A DNA stretch of 32,020 nt from Herbaspirillum sp. YR522 (GTDB lineage: Bacteria > Pseudomonadota > Gammaproteobacteria > Burkholderiales > Burkholderiaceae_D). The notes beneath the pieces are model-generated. The model did not search any database and was not told where the DNA came from. It was given only the letters and a program-made list of their open reading frames with translations. This document shows, in pieces, positions 23,996-32,020 of the stretch. The translations under genes and the position numbers were made by a program. Where the stretch lies: assembly GCF_000282575.1 (NCBI RefSeq), contig NZ_AKJA01000053.1:1-32020 (forward strand), written 5' to 3'. Positions within the stretch are counted from its first letter, which is position 1; every line of letters starts with the position of its first letter.

Positions 23996-25069
23996 TTACA
24001 GGCCCAGCGGATAGGAACCGAGCAGCTTGAAGAAGGCCGCGTTGTGCTTGAGCTCGGCCAGGGCCAACGCCACCTTGGGGTCTTGCTCGTGACCTTCGAG
24101 GTCGACGTAGAAATAGTATTCCCACGCCCCCATGCGCGCCGGGCGCGACTCGAAGCGGGTCATCGACACGCCATGGGTGGCCAGCGGGGCCAGCAGCGCA
24201 TGCACGGCGCCGGCCTTGTTGGGCACCGACAGCACGATCGAGGTCTGGTCGCGCCCCGACGGCGCGGTACGCAGGCGACCGATCACGGCAAAGCGGGTGC
24301 GGTTGTGCGGATCGTCCTGGATATGGGCATTGACGGTCTGCAGGTTGTACTTCTGGCCGGCAATGGCGCCGGCGATGGCGGCCACGCCGGGGTCTTCGCT
24401 GGCCATGCGCGCGGCCTCGGCATTGGAGGCCACGGCCTGGCGCTCGATGCCGGGATAGTTCTGGTTGAGCCAGGCATTGCATTGCGCCAGCGCCTGCGAA
24501 TGCGCGCAGATGCGGGTGATGCCGGCCATCGCGCCGTCGCGCGTCATCAGGCTGTGATGCACCGGAATCGACACTTCGCCGCTGATGGTCAAGGTGGTCT
24601 GCAAAAGCAGGTCGAGTGTGCGGTTGATGACGCCCTCGCTGGAGTTCTCGATCGGCACCACGCCGAAGTCGGCCGTGCCGGCCTCGGCATCGCGAAACAC
24701 CTCATCGATCGAGGCGCAAGGCAGGCCTTCGATGGCATGGCCGAACTGCTGGTACACCGCCTGTTCGCTGAAGGTGCCCTCCGGCCCCAGGTACGCCACC
24801 ACCACGCGCTTCTCGAGCGCGCGACAGGCCGACATCACTTCGCGGAAGATGGTCTGGATATCGGCACCCAGCAGCGGCCCGGGATTGCGTTCGGCGGCGC
24901 GGCGCAACACCTGCGCCTCGCGCTCCGGACGAAACACCGGCGCATTGGTCTGCGCCTTGACATGGCCCACTTCCTGCGCAACCTGGGCGCGCTGGTTGAG
25001 CAGGTCGAGAAGCTGCATATCGATCGAATCGATCTTCTGGCGCAGCGGCAACAACTTGTCGTCACTCAT
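23996..25069 (-). CDS. pheA: Chorismate mutase - prephenate dehydratase (P-protein)
   Basis: Bifunctional enzyme of phenylalanine synthesis, 357 residues. Residues 1-85: AroQ chorismate mutase helix bundle (LRQKIDSIDMQLLDLLNQRAQVAQEVGHVK, then the PEREAQVLRR segment). Residues 90-265: prephenate dehydratase (YLGPEGTFSEQA, VPIENSSEGVINRTLDLL) with the catalytic T258-R259-F260. Residues 275-350: ACT regulatory domain with the ESRPA phenylalanine-binding motif at 307-311, so feedback inhibition is expected. An AAAGAG site precedes the ATG. 57 bp after serC. Confidence 0.97.
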   Translation of the reverse strand: MSDDKLLPLRQKIDSIDMQLLDLLNQRAQVAQEVGHVKAQTNAPVFRPEREAQVLRRAAERNPGPLLGADIQTIFREVMSACRALEKRVVVAYLGPEGTFSEQAVYQQFGHAIEGLPCASIDEVFRDAEAGTADFGVVPIENSSEGVINRTLDLLLQTTLTISGEVSIPVHHSLMTRDGAMAGITRICAHSQALAQCNAWLNQNYPGIERQAVASNAEAARMASEDPGVAAIAGAIAGQKYNLQTVNAHIQDDPHNRTRFAVIGRLRTAPSGRDQTSIVLSVPNKAGAVHALLAPLATHGVSMTRFESRPARMGAWEYYFYVDLEGHEQDPKVALALAELKHNAAFFKLLGSYPLGL

Positions 25070-25126
25070 CTTGCTCTTTCTGGTTCGGTGCCCGGCCGAC
25101 CGCCACGCGGGGTGGCCGCCGCGGCA

Positions 25127-26239
25127 TCAGCCGTGTTTCGCTTCGAAGTCCCTGAGGTAGTCGACCAGGGCCTGTACGCCCTCGATGGGCATCGCGTTGT
25201 AGATCGATGCGCGCATGCCGCCGACCGACTTGTGGCCCTTGAGCTGTAGCAGCCCACGCTCCTTGGCACTGGCCAGGAAGATGTCGTTGAGGGTTTCGTC
25301 GCGCAGGAAGAACGGCACGTTCATGCGCGAGCGGCAATCGTGGGCGATCCGGTTGCTGTAGAAATCGGTGCTGTCGAGATACCCGTAGAGCAGCTCGGCC
25401 TTGGCGATATTGCGCTGCTCCATGGCGGCCACGCCACCCTGGCGCTTCAACCACTGGAACACCAGTCCGGCGATGTAGATCGCATAGGTAGGCGGCGTGT
25501 TGTACATCGAATCGTTGTCGGCCACGATCTTCCAGTCGAAGGCCGACGGGCAGAACGGCAGCGCATGGCCCAGCAGGTCTTCGCGCACGATCACCAGGGT
25601 CAGCCCGGCCGGACCGATATTCTTCTGGGCGCCACCATAGATCACGCCGTACTTCGACACGTCGACCTGGCGCGACAGGATATGCGACGACATGTCGGCC
25701 ACCAGCGGCGCACCCTGGGTGTCGGCCGCCACATCCGGGGCGAACTGGTATTCGACGCCGTCGATGGTCTCGTTGCTGCAGATGTGGACATAGGCCGCAT
25801 CGCTGGACAGCCGCCATTCGGCGCGCGGTGGAATGGCCGCGTATTTCTGCGCGGCCGACGACGCCGCCACGTTGACGCGGCAATAGCGCGCCGCTTCCTT
25901 GATCGACTTGGTCGACCAGGAACCAGTATCGATGTAGTCGGCCACACCCGCTTCGCGCTTGCCGGCAGGCGAGCGCAATGCGGCCAGGTTCATCGGGATG
26001 ATGGCGTTCTCGGCGATGGCCCCGCCTTGCAGGAACAACACCTTGTAGTTCGACGGAATCGCGAACAGCTCGCGCACATCGGCCAGCGCGGCCTCGATGA
26101 TGGACAGGTACTCGCGACCGCGATGGCTCATCTCCATGACCGACATGCCGCTGCCATGCCAGTCCAGCATCTCGTCTGCTGCCTGTTGCAGCACTTCGCG
26201 GGGCAATACTGCGGGACCTGCGGAAAAGTTGTAAACCAT
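25127..26239 (-). CDS. serC: Phosphoserine aminotransferase
   Basis: PLP enzyme converting 3-phosphohydroxypyruvate to phosphoserine and also serving pyridoxal-phosphate synthesis. 370 residues: [17 protein letters not shown] start, [16 protein letters not shown] (29-44), the Schiff-base K206 in [12 protein letters not shown], and the [21 protein letters not shown] end. The ATG at 26239 lacks a good ribosome site and lies only 16 bases past the U run of the strong hairpin at 26260-26290, so its transcription from upstream depends on readthrough. First gene of the serC-pheA-hisC-tyrA-aroA-cmk row. Confidence 0.96.
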   Translation of the reverse strand: MVYNFSAGPAVLPREVLQQAADEMLDWHGSGMSVMEMSHRGREYLSIIEAALADVRELFAIPSNYKVLFLQGGAIAENAIIPMNLAALRSPAGKREAGVADYIDTGSWSTKSIKEAARYCRVNVAASSAAQKYAAIPPRAEWRLSSDAAYVHICSNETIDGVEYQFAPDVAADTQGAPLVADMSSHILSRQVDVSKYGVIYGGAQKNIGPAGLTLVIVREDLLGHALPFCPSAFDWKIVADNDSMYNTPPTYAIYIAGLVFQWLKRQGGVAAMEQRNIAKAELLYGYLDSTDFYSNRIAHDCRSRMNVPFFLRDETLNDIFLASAKERGLLQLKGHKSVGGMRASIYNAMPIEGVQALVDYLRDFEAKHG

Positions 26240-26255
26240 GGCTCAGATCACAATC

Positions 26256-26290
26256 AAAAAAGGCGGCGACCGTGACCGGTGCGCCGCCTT
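26256..26290 (-). terminator. Strong terminator between gyrA and serC
   Basis: Bases 26260-26268 pair with 26282-26290 (9 bp), and the loop pairs again (26269-26272 with 26277-26280), giving 13 bp with one bulged base. On the minus strand it is followed by six U. It begins 13 bp after the gyrA stop and its U run ends 16 bases before the serC ATG. Confidence 0.88.
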
Positions 26291-26302
26291 GCATTCAAGG
26301 GT

Positions 26303-28966
26303 TCACTCCTCGGCGGCGGGGGTGCTGCCGGCAACGTCGCCGTTGGCAGCCTCGGCGCCGTCGACTTCGTCCAGGCGCTCGTCCTCGACGTCCGATTCCA
26401 TCACCCGTTGCAGGCCCGACAGCTTGGTGCCGCCCTCGACCGCAATCAGGGTCACGCCCTGGGTGGCGCGGCCCATTTCACGGATCTCCGCCACCCGGGT
26501 GCGAATGAGCACGCCACCGGTGGTGATGAGCATGATCTCGTCACGTGGCTCGACCAGCGTGGCGGCCACCACCTTGCCATTGCGCTCGCTGGTCTGGATC
26601 GCGATCATGCCCTTGGTGCCGCGGCCATGACGGGTGTACTCGGTGATCGGCGTACGCTTGCCAAAGCCGTTCTCGGTGGCCGTGAGCACCGACTGCTGCT
26701 CGTTCTCGGCCACCAGCAGGGCGATGACCTGCTGCGTCTCGTCCAGGTTCATGCCGCGCACGCCACGGGCGGTACGGCCCATCGGACGCACGTCGTTCTC
26801 GTCGAAGCGCACTGCCTTGCCGGAGTCGGAGAACAGCATCACGTCATGCGCGCCATCGGTCAGCGCCGCGCCGATCAGGAAGTCGCCCTCGTCCAGGTCG
26901 ACCGCGATGATGCCGGCCTTGCGCGGATTGCTGAAGTCCGACAGCGGGGTCTTCTTGACGGTGCCCAGGCTGGTGGCCATGAACACGTAGCGGTCATCCG
27001 GGAAGCTGCGATTGACGCCCGACAGCGGCAGCACCACGGTGATCTTCTCGCCATCCTGCAGCGGGAACATGTTGACGATAGGCTTGCCGCGCGAATTGCG
27101 CGAGCCCTGCGGCACTTCCCACACCTTGAGCCAGTAAAGGCGGCCGCGGTTGGAGAAGCACAGGATGTAGTCATGGGTATTGGCGATGAAGAGCTGGTCG
27201 ATCCAGTCGTCGTCCTTGGTGGCCATGGCCTGCTTGCCGCGTCCACCGCGCTTTTGCGCGCGGTATTCGGACACCGGTTGCGACTTCATGTAACCGGTGT
27301 GCGACAGGGTCACCACCATGTCCTGTGGCGTGATCAGGTCTTCGGTGCCGAGGTCGGTGGCATTGAGTTCGATGCTGGAACGACGCTCGTCCTTGTTGCC
27401 GATGCCGTATTCGTTCTTGGCCGCATTGAGTTCGTCGGTGATGATGACGGTCACGCGGGCCGGCTTGGACAGGATGTCGAGCAGGTCGGCGATCTGCGCC
27501 ATCACATCCTTGTACTCGTTGACGATCTTGTCCTGCTCCAGGCCGGTCAGGCGTTGCAGGCGCATCTGCAGGATTTCCTGGGCCTGCTCGTCGGACAGCT
27601 TGTACAGGCCGTCGGCCTGGATACCGTAGTGGATGGGCAGGTTCTCGGGGCGGAACGCCGCGATGCCGCCGGCGCTGCTCTCACCGGTGCGTGCCAGCAT
27701 CTCGCGCACGGTGGACGAATCCCAGGCGCGCGCCATCAGTTCGGACTTGGCCACCGGCGGCGTCGGTGCGGCGCGGATGATGGCGATGAAGTCATCGATA
27801 TTGGCCAGCGCCACGGCCAGGCCTTCGAGCACGTGGCCGCGCTCGCGCGCCTTGCGCAGCTCGAACACGGTGCGGCGCGTGACCACTTCGCGACGATGCG
27901 ACAGGAAGCAGTCGAGCAACTGCTTCAGGTTCAGCAGGCGCGGCTGGCCATCGACCAGCGCCACCATGTTCATGCCGAAGGTGTCCTGCAGCTGGGTCTG
28001 CTTGTAGAGATTGTTGAGCACCACCTCGGGCACTTCACCGCGCTTGAGCTCGATCACCACGCGCATGCCCGACTTGTCGGACTCGTCGCGCATGTCGGAA
28101 ATGCCTTCGAGCTTCTTGTCGCGCACCAGCTCGGCGATACGCTCGAGCAACGCCTTCTTGTTGACCTGGTAGGGCAGCTCGTCGACGATGATGGCGGTGC
28201 GGCCTTCGCGACCGAACTCTTCGAAGTGGGTCTTGGCGCGCATGATCACGCGGCCGCGGCCGGTGCGATAACCGTCGCGTACGCCGCTGACGCCGTAGAT
28301 GATGCCGCCGGTCGGGAAGTCCGGTGCCGGGATCAACTCGATGAGCTCATCGATGGTGCATTGCTGGTTGGCCAGCAAGTGCAATGCCGCGTTGATCACC
28401 TCGGTGATGTTGTGCGGCGGGATGTTGGTCGCCATGCCCACGGCAATACCCGAGGAGCCGTTGACCAGCAGGTTGGGAATGCGGGTCGGCAGGACCGACG
28501 GTTCCTTTTCCTTGCCATCGTAGTTGGGTACGAAATCGACGGTTTCCTTCTCGATGTCGGCCAGCAACTCGTTGGCAATCTTGTCCAGGCGGCACTCGGT
28601 GTAACGCATCGCTGCGGCGCCGTCGCCATCGACCGAACCGAAGTTGCCCTGGCCGTCGACCAGCGTATAGCGCAACGAAAAGTCCTGCGCCATGCGCACC
28701 AGCGTGTCGTAGATCGACGCATCGCCGTGCGGGTGGTACTTGCCCATGACCTCACCGACCACGCGAGCACATTTGACGAACGGACGGTTCCAGACGTTGT
28801 TCATCTCGTGCATGGCGAACAGCACCCGGCGGTGTACCGGCTTGAGGCCGTCGCGCACATCCGGCAATGCCCGCCCCACGATTACGCTCATGGCGTAATC
28901 GAGGTAACTCTTGCGCATCTCTTCTTCGAGGGAAATGGGGATGGTTTCTTTAGCGAATTGATCCAT
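26303..28966 (-). CDS. gyrA: DNA gyrase subunit A
   Basis: Breakage-reunion subunit of gyrase, 887 residues against 875 in E. coli. Catalytic Y122 in AAAMRYTE; the N-terminal numbering matches E. coli exactly, so the quinolone region reads [10 protein letters not shown] with Ala at 83, Ser at 84 and Asp at 87, where E. coli has Ser83-Ala84. The coiled coil runs to about 500; the C-terminal wrapping domain has its GyrA box at Q571-G577 (QKRGGRG), so it should be a true supercoiling gyrase. The last 30 residues are acidic. No Shine-Dalgarno sequence precedes the ATG; a TAGAAT (29045-29050, minus strand) lies about 80 bases upstream. Followed by a strong terminator. Confidence 0.98.
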   Translation of the reverse strand: MDQFAKETIPISLEEEMRKSYLDYAMSVIVGRALPDVRDGLKPVHRRVLFAMHEMNNVWNRPFVKCARVVGEVMGKYHPHGDASIYDTLVRMAQDFSLRYTLVDGQGNFGSVDGDGAAAMRYTECRLDKIANELLADIEKETVDFVPNYDGKEKEPSVLPTRIPNLLVNGSSGIAVGMATNIPPHNITEVINAALHLLANQQCTIDELIELIPAPDFPTGGIIYGVSGVRDGYRTGRGRVIMRAKTHFEEFGREGRTAIIVDELPYQVNKKALLERIAELVRDKKLEGISDMRDESDKSGMRVVIELKRGEVPEVVLNNLYKQTQLQDTFGMNMVALVDGQPRLLNLKQLLDCFLSHRREVVTRRTVFELRKARERGHVLEGLAVALANIDDFIAIIRAAPTPPVAKSELMARAWDSSTVREMLARTGESSAGGIAAFRPENLPIHYGIQADGLYKLSDEQAQEILQMRLQRLTGLEQDKIVNEYKDVMAQIADLLDILSKPARVTVIITDELNAAKNEYGIGNKDERRSSIELNATDLGTEDLITPQDMVVTLSHTGYMKSQPVSEYRAQKRGGRGKQAMATKDDDWIDQLFIANTHDYILCFSNRGRLYWLKVWEVPQGSRNSRGKPIVNMFPLQDGEKITVVLPLSGVNRSFPDDRYVFMATSLGTVKKTPLSDFSNPRKAGIIAVDLDEGDFLIGAALTDGAHDVMLFSDSGKAVRFDENDVRPMGRTARGVRGMNLDETQQVIALLVAENEQQSVLTATENGFGKRTPITEYTRHGRGTKGMIAIQTSERNGKVVAATLVEPRDEIMLITTGGVLIRTRVAEIREMGRATQGVTLIAVEGGTKLSGLQRVMESDVEDERLDEVDGAEAANGDVAGSTPAAEE

Positions 28967-29653
28967 TGGAGAGTCGAAAGATGTTTCCCGGCCGAAAAAT
29001 CAGCGACCGGGCGGGCCTGGCCCATGGCGTATTCTGAACAGCGCATTCTAGCACGCCGCAGGCCCGATTCGGGCCTCGCCAGCCCCCCGCCCCTGCCCGC
29101 GAAAGGGCGCCGGCCACCGTCCGGCTAACGTCGGGGCCGACCGCGATTCCCGCTGTCTATATATATAAGCAGATTGCCACCGGCCTGTTTCGACATGGAA
29201 AGAACCGGCCGTGGACGACCGCGTCGGCGGCCTCGCCGTTGGTGCCACCGGCGCAAGCAGCTTTTTCGCCAGCGCGCCATCGGGGGCTGCCTGAAGCCCT
29301 CGTCCTCACTAGGCAAGGCCTGGCACCAAATGCGAGCAGCCAGCAAAAAATTGGCGAACTGCATGAAAAATAAGGATTTTCTTTCCAAAACCAGCTTTTT
29401 TACTGCTTCAAAGGAACGAAAATGCTCTTCAAAAATCGCGTTGCGCGGAAACAACACAGTCCCAAAAACGTCTACTGGACCAATTGGCAAGCATCGCTCA
29501 AGGGCAATCCGTGTGGCAGAATGGCGACTAAGTTCATCGCAAGCCCCTATAGAAGGGGTCCTGCGAGGATCTAAACACATGATATTATTCATTTTTGATG
29601 TCGTAATCTTGTAGCGCAGTTTATCTGCGGATATCTCACCCGAGAGGAGAAAC
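28967..29653. other. Long divergent intergenic region between gyrA and ompA-like gene
   Basis: A 687-bp region with no convincing gene. The gyrA side is GC-rich; on the minus strand it has a TAGAAT (29045-29050) and a TATATATATA run (29158-29167) with a weak GAAACA 18 bases upstream, either of which may be a -10 box for gyrA. From about 29330 the DNA becomes much more AT-rich up to the ompA start. Within that part are a CCCC/GGGG mini-hairpin near 29547-29561 and a CGCAG/CTGCG hairpin (29615-29629) just before the ompA ribosome site. A plus-strand open frame (29174-29614) does not look coding. No consensus ompA promoter could be fixed. Confidence 0.45.
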
Positions 29654-30271
29654 ATGAACAAATTAGCAAAACTCGTCTTCGCTGCTGCGTCCGCAGCCAT
29701 CGCACTGACTGCCACCGCTCAGGAAACTAAGGACATCAAAGTCCGTCCAGGCAGCCTGTATCTGCAAGATGGTCGCGACGTTGTAACCCGCAGCGGTTAC
29801 GGTCTGTGCTGGCAAACCGCCTATGTAAACGGCCCTTGCGAAGAGCCGCCTGCACCGGCAGTGGCCGCCGCCGCTCCTCCGGCACCTGCACCAGCTCCTG
29901 TGGCTGCTGCTCCGACATCGGAAAAAGTCACCTACGCTGCTGACGCTTTCTTCGACTTCGACAAGGCGACCCTGAAGCCAGCTGGCAAGGCCAAGCTGGA
30001 CGAACTGGTTGGTAACCTGAAGTCCATCAACCTGGAAGTCATCATCGCCGTTGGCCACACCGACTCCGTCGGTTCGGTTGCCTACAACCAAAAGCTGTCG
30101 GTGCGTCGTGCTGAATCCGTCAAGGCCTACCTGGTCTCGAAGGGTGTTGAAGCCAACCGCGTCTACACTGAAGGCAAGGGCAAGTCGCAACCTGTTGCAG
30201 ACAACAAGACTGCAGCTGGCCGCGCCAAGAACCGCCGCGTTGAAATCGAAGTTGTGGGTACCCGCAAGTAA
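29654..30271 (+). CDS. ompA: OmpA-family peptidoglycan-binding outer-membrane protein
   Basis: A 205-residue exported protein. Signal peptide 1-22, cut likely after ATA before Q23. Residues 30-63 hold the betaproteobacterial motif SGYGLCWQT with C52 and C62, a possible disulphide; 64-88 is a Pro/Ala linker; 90-203 is the OmpA C-terminal domain ([24 protein letters not shown]) with the diaminopimelate-binding pair D137 (GHTDSVG) and R152 ([13 protein letters not shown]). There is no beta-barrel, so it resembles the short major porin-associated OmpA of Burkholderiales. Strong GAGGAG ribosome site. Codon usage is visibly less GC-biased than its neighbours, as in highly expressed genes. Own terminator follows. 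Confidence 0.94.
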   Translation: MNKLAKLVFAAASAAIALTATAQETKDIKVRPGSLYLQDGRDVVTRSGYGLCWQTAYVNGPCEEPPAPAVAAAAPPAPAPAPVAAAPTSEKVTYAADAFFDFDKATLKPAGKAKLDELVGNLKSINLEVIIAVGHTDSVGSVAYNQKLSVRRAESVKAYLVSKGVEANRVYTEGKGKSQPVADNKTAAGRAKNRRVEIEVVGTRK

Positions 30272-30297
30272 TCGGTTTTACGCCGCAAGGCTCTACG

Positions 30298-30324
30298 AAA
30301 ACCCCGCTTCGGCGGGGTTTTTTT
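30298..30324 (+). terminator. Terminator of the ompA-like gene
   Basis: CCCCGC (30302-30307), a TTCG loop, GCGGGG (30312-30317), extended by A/T pairs and followed by seven T. A classic stable UUCG-capped terminator, 27 bp after the stop codon. Confidence 0.93.
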
Positions 30325-30383
30325 ATGTCCATTTGATTGCGGGCATCCCAACGCCTGGCGTGGTTTCGGCTATCATTGTCACC

Positions 30384-31088
30384 ATGAATACCAACGCCGA
30401 CCCCCAGGAAATCCATAAATTCAGTGAATTGGCCCATCGCTGGTGGGATCCCAGTTCCGAATTCCGTCCCTTGCACGAAATCAATCCGTTGCGCCTCGAA
30501 TGGATCAATGCGCGCGCGCCGCTGGCCGGTCGCCGTGTCATCGACATCGGCTGCGGCGGCGGCATCCTGGCCGAATCGATGGCCACCAGGGGCGCCGAGG
30601 TGACCGGCATCGACCTGTCCGAGAAGGCCTTGAAAGTGGCCGACCTGCACAGCATGGAATCGGGCGTGCAGGTACGCTATGAGAAGATCGCCGCCGAAGA
30701 GATGGCAGCGCGCGAAGCGGGCCAGTTCGATATCGTCACCTGCATGGAGATGCTCGAACACGTCCCCGACCCGGCCTCGATCGTGCGCGCCTGCGCCACG
30801 CTGGTCAAACCCGGCGGCAAGGTGTTCTTCTCGACCCTCAACCGCAATCCCAAGTCCTACCTGTTCGCCATCCTCGGCGCCGAGTACCTGTTGCGTCTGC
30901 TGCCCAAGGGCACGCATGACTATGCCAAGTTCATCACGCCGGCCGAGTTGGCGCAGTACATCCGGCAGGCCGGACTCGACATCGATGGCTTCAAGGGCAT
31001 GAGCTACAACCCGCTCACCCAGATCTATTCGCTCAACAACGACACCGACGTCAATTACCTGGTTGCCTGCACTCGCCCGCTGGCCTGA
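30384..31088 (+). CDS. ubiG: Ubiquinone biosynthesis O-methyltransferase
   Basis: UbiG carries out both O-methylations of ubiquinone synthesis at the membrane surface. 234 residues from the ATG at 30384 ([23 protein letters not shown], the family N-terminus); the open frame continues upstream into the ompA gene but that part is not UbiG. SAM motif [10 protein letters not shown] at 52-60, motif post-[10 protein letters not shown], motif [18 protein letters not shown], and the membrane-binding segment [25 protein letters not shown]. No clear SD sequence. 88 bp before gph, the usual ubiG-gph pair. Confidence 0.96.
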   Translation: MNTNADPQEIHKFSELAHRWWDPSSEFRPLHEINPLRLEWINARAPLAGRRVIDIGCGGGILAESMATRGAEVTGIDLSEKALKVADLHSMESGVQVRYEKIAAEEMAAREAGQFDIVTCMEMLEHVPDPASIVRACATLVKPGGKVFFSTLNRNPKSYLFAILGAEYLLRLLPKGTHDYAKFITPAELAQYIRQAGLDIDGFKGMSYNPLTQIYSLNNDTDVNYLVACTRPLA

Positions 31089-31176
31089 CCGCCAACGATG
31101 CCCGGTCGGATGCCACCCGCGCCGCACGCCGGTGGCTTCCATTCCGTTTGCCCTTTCATTTTCCAATTGACCGACC

Positions 31177-31833
31177 ATGCCACTGCCAGCGCCGCGTGCG
31201 ATCCTGTTCGACCTTGACGGCACCCTTGCCGACACCGCCCCCGACCTGGCCGCTGCCGCCAACTTCCTGCGCGCCGGGCGCGGACTGCCGCCGGCGCCCT
31301 ACGAGACATTGCGTCCGGTCGCCTCCGCTGGTGCCCGGGGGCTGATCGGCGCCGCCCTCGATATCCATCCCGGCGACGATCGATATGAAGAACTGCGGCT
31401 GCGTTTCCTGGACCGCTACGCGGCCAACATGACGGTGCACAGCCGCCTGTTCGATGGCATCCCCGAACTGCTGTCGCAGTTGCAGGCGCGCGGGCTGGCC
31501 TGGGGCATCGTCACCAACAAGGCCACGCGCTTGACCGAGCCGCTAGTGCCAGCCATCGGCCTGGGCCATACCGGATGCATCGTCTGCGGCGATACCACGC
31601 CGCATCCCAAGCCGCACCCCGCCCCGCTGCTGGAAGCGGCCAGCCGCCTGGGCCTGGCGCCCGGCGATTGCTGGTATGTCGGCGACGACCTGCGCGACAT
31701 CCAGGCCGGACGTGCCGCCGGCATGCCGACCATCGCTGCGGCCTGGGGCTACTGCGGTCACACCGAACCGGCCGCCTGGAATGCCGATGCATTGCTGCAC
31801 GCACCGCTGGACCTGCTCACGCTGCTGGCCTGA
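31177..31833 (+). CDS. gph: Phosphoglycolate phosphatase
   Basis: HAD-superfamily phosphatase clearing 2-phosphoglycolate formed in DNA repair and metabolism. 218 residues. HAD motif I D12 and D14 in FDLDGTLADT, motif II T113 in IVTNKAT, motif III K145 in PHPKPHP, motif IV D170-D171 in YVGDDLRDIQAGRAAG. The helical cap lies at about 20-85. Some relatives next to ubiG act on N-acetylmuramate 6-phosphate (MupP), and that remains possible. Plus strand, downstream of ubiG. Confidence 0.92.
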   Translation: MPLPAPRAILFDLDGTLADTAPDLAAAANFLRAGRGLPPAPYETLRPVASAGARGLIGAALDIHPGDDRYEELRLRFLDRYAANMTVHSRLFDGIPELLSQLQARGLAWGIVTNKATRLTEPLVPAIGLGHTGCIVCGDTTPHPKPHPAPLLEAASRLGLAPGDCWYVGDDLRDIQAGRAAGMPTIAAAWGYCGHTEPAAWNADALLHAPLDLLTLLA

Positions 31834-31863
31834 AGCGCACTGCCCGATTGCGCCACCCCGCAT

Positions 31864-31869
31864 TAGAAT
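31864..31869 (+). promoter_or_regulatory. Possible -10 element after gph
   Basis: TAGAAT in the 126-bp gap between gph and the last open frame, the same hexamer as the dnaX and gyrA candidates. No good -35 box at 16-18 bases. A 7-bp hairpin (31915-31921 with 31928-31934) lies between it and the start codon at 31960. Confidence 0.3.
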
Positions 31870-31959
31870 GATGCCCTTGGCGTGACGCCGCGCCGCGGTG
31901 CTCACCGGCCCGATGGCATCGACCATGCGATGCCCGGCAACAGAACAAAGGAATCCAGC

Positions 31960-32020
31960 ATGAGCCAGGCCCACCTCGCAGCTAAATTCAGACAATGGCC
32001 ATGGCAGCGGCAGCGCCCGC
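31960..32020 (+). CDS. Start of an unidentified gene, cut by the window end
   Basis: An ATG at 31960 follows an AAAGGA ribosome-binding site with seven bases spacing and stays open to the end of the window: MSQAHLAAKFRQWPWQRQRP, 20 residues. I do not recognise it. The sequence is basic with two tryptophans and could precede a membrane or signal segment, but that is a guess. The good ribosome site and a possible -10 box upstream are the only support. Confidence 0.4.
   Translation, partial: MSQAHLAAKFRQWPWQRQRP

Noticed and set aside
26279-29128. 949-codon open frame antisense to gyrA
   Set aside because: Mirror of the biased third-position usage of gyrA; rich in His/Asp/Gly/Val runs with no domain. 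The 580-codon frame antisense to rpsA (17806-19548) and similar ones over dnaX, cmk and serC were set aside for the same reason.
29174-29614. 146-codon plus-strand open frame upstream of the ompA-like gene
   Set aside because: Arg/Ser-rich translation with no family, crosses the AT-content shift and lacks a ribosome site.
31834-32020. 6S RNA or another structured RNA after gph
   Set aside because: A few GC hairpins and a TAGAAT box were suggestive, but the conserved 6S bubble sequences are not seen and the window ends too early to test closing pairing.
1-32020. CRISPR arrays, insertion sequences, prophage or integrase, tRNA genes
   Set aside because: No direct-repeat arrays, transposase-like proteins, terminal repeats or tRNA cloverleaf sequences were noticed on reading both strands by eye.

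Overview
The window is a GC-rich chromosomal segment made almost entirely of housekeeping genes. Gene content and order point to a betaproteobacterium, most likely of the Oxalobacteraceae (Herbaspirillum/Collimonas type). The clues are ispH-fkpB / radC / rpmB-rpmG, dnaX-ybaB-recR, the supra-operon gyrA-serC-pheA-hisC-tyrA-aroA-cmk-rpsA-ihfB-lapA-lapB, a small OmpA-type lipid-free peptidoglycan-binding protein, and ubiG-gph. The taxonomic call is inference from gene order and protein style. No rRNA, tRNA, CRISPR array, insertion sequence or prophage was seen.

Layout, left to right. (1) 1-31 is the first ten codons of a LivH-type branched-chain amino-acid permease on the minus strand. A roughly 390-nt leader precedes it, with its own TATAAT promoter and a terminator-like hairpin. 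(2) 537-2069 (minus) holds ispH and fkpB. (3) 2257-3501 (plus) holds radC, then rpmB-rpmG behind a strong sigma70 promoter, closed by a shared bidirectional terminator. (4) 3580-12452 (minus) is read as GGDEF gene, dnaX, ybaB, a YciI-like gene, recR, a class III CoA-transferase and an NMT1/SsuA-type ABC importer (binding protein, ATPase, permease). (5) 12682-17377 (minus) holds lapA, lapB, ugd and rfaE1, which act in envelope/LPS precursor supply and LPS control, followed by a separate comEA-like gene. (6) 17507-28966 (minus) is the aromatic/serine supra-operon with gyrA at its head and rpsA-ihfB at its end. (7) 28967-29653 is a long divergent intergenic region. (8) 29654-32020 (plus) holds ompA-like, ubiG, gph and the start of an unidentified gene.

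Functional themes: replication and repair (dnaX, ybaB, recR, radC, gyrA, ihfB); translation (rpmB, rpmG, rpsA); aromatic amino-acid, histidine and serine/pyridoxal synthesis (aroA, tyrA, pheA, hisC, serC); isoprenoid and ubiquinone synthesis (ispH, ubiG); and envelope (lapA, lapB, ugd, rfaE1, ompA).

I found no wholly new multi-gene system. The most notable observations are: (a) a nine-A slippery run in dnaX followed at once by a UGA in the -1 frame, indicating production of a short gamma-type subunit; (b) a strong terminator ending only 16 nt before the serC start, so that transcription of the aromatic operon from upstream must read through it; (c) the promoter plus hairpin/U-tract leader upstream of the LivH-type gene, which is either an attenuator or a small RNA; and (d) a natural Ala at GyrA position 83.
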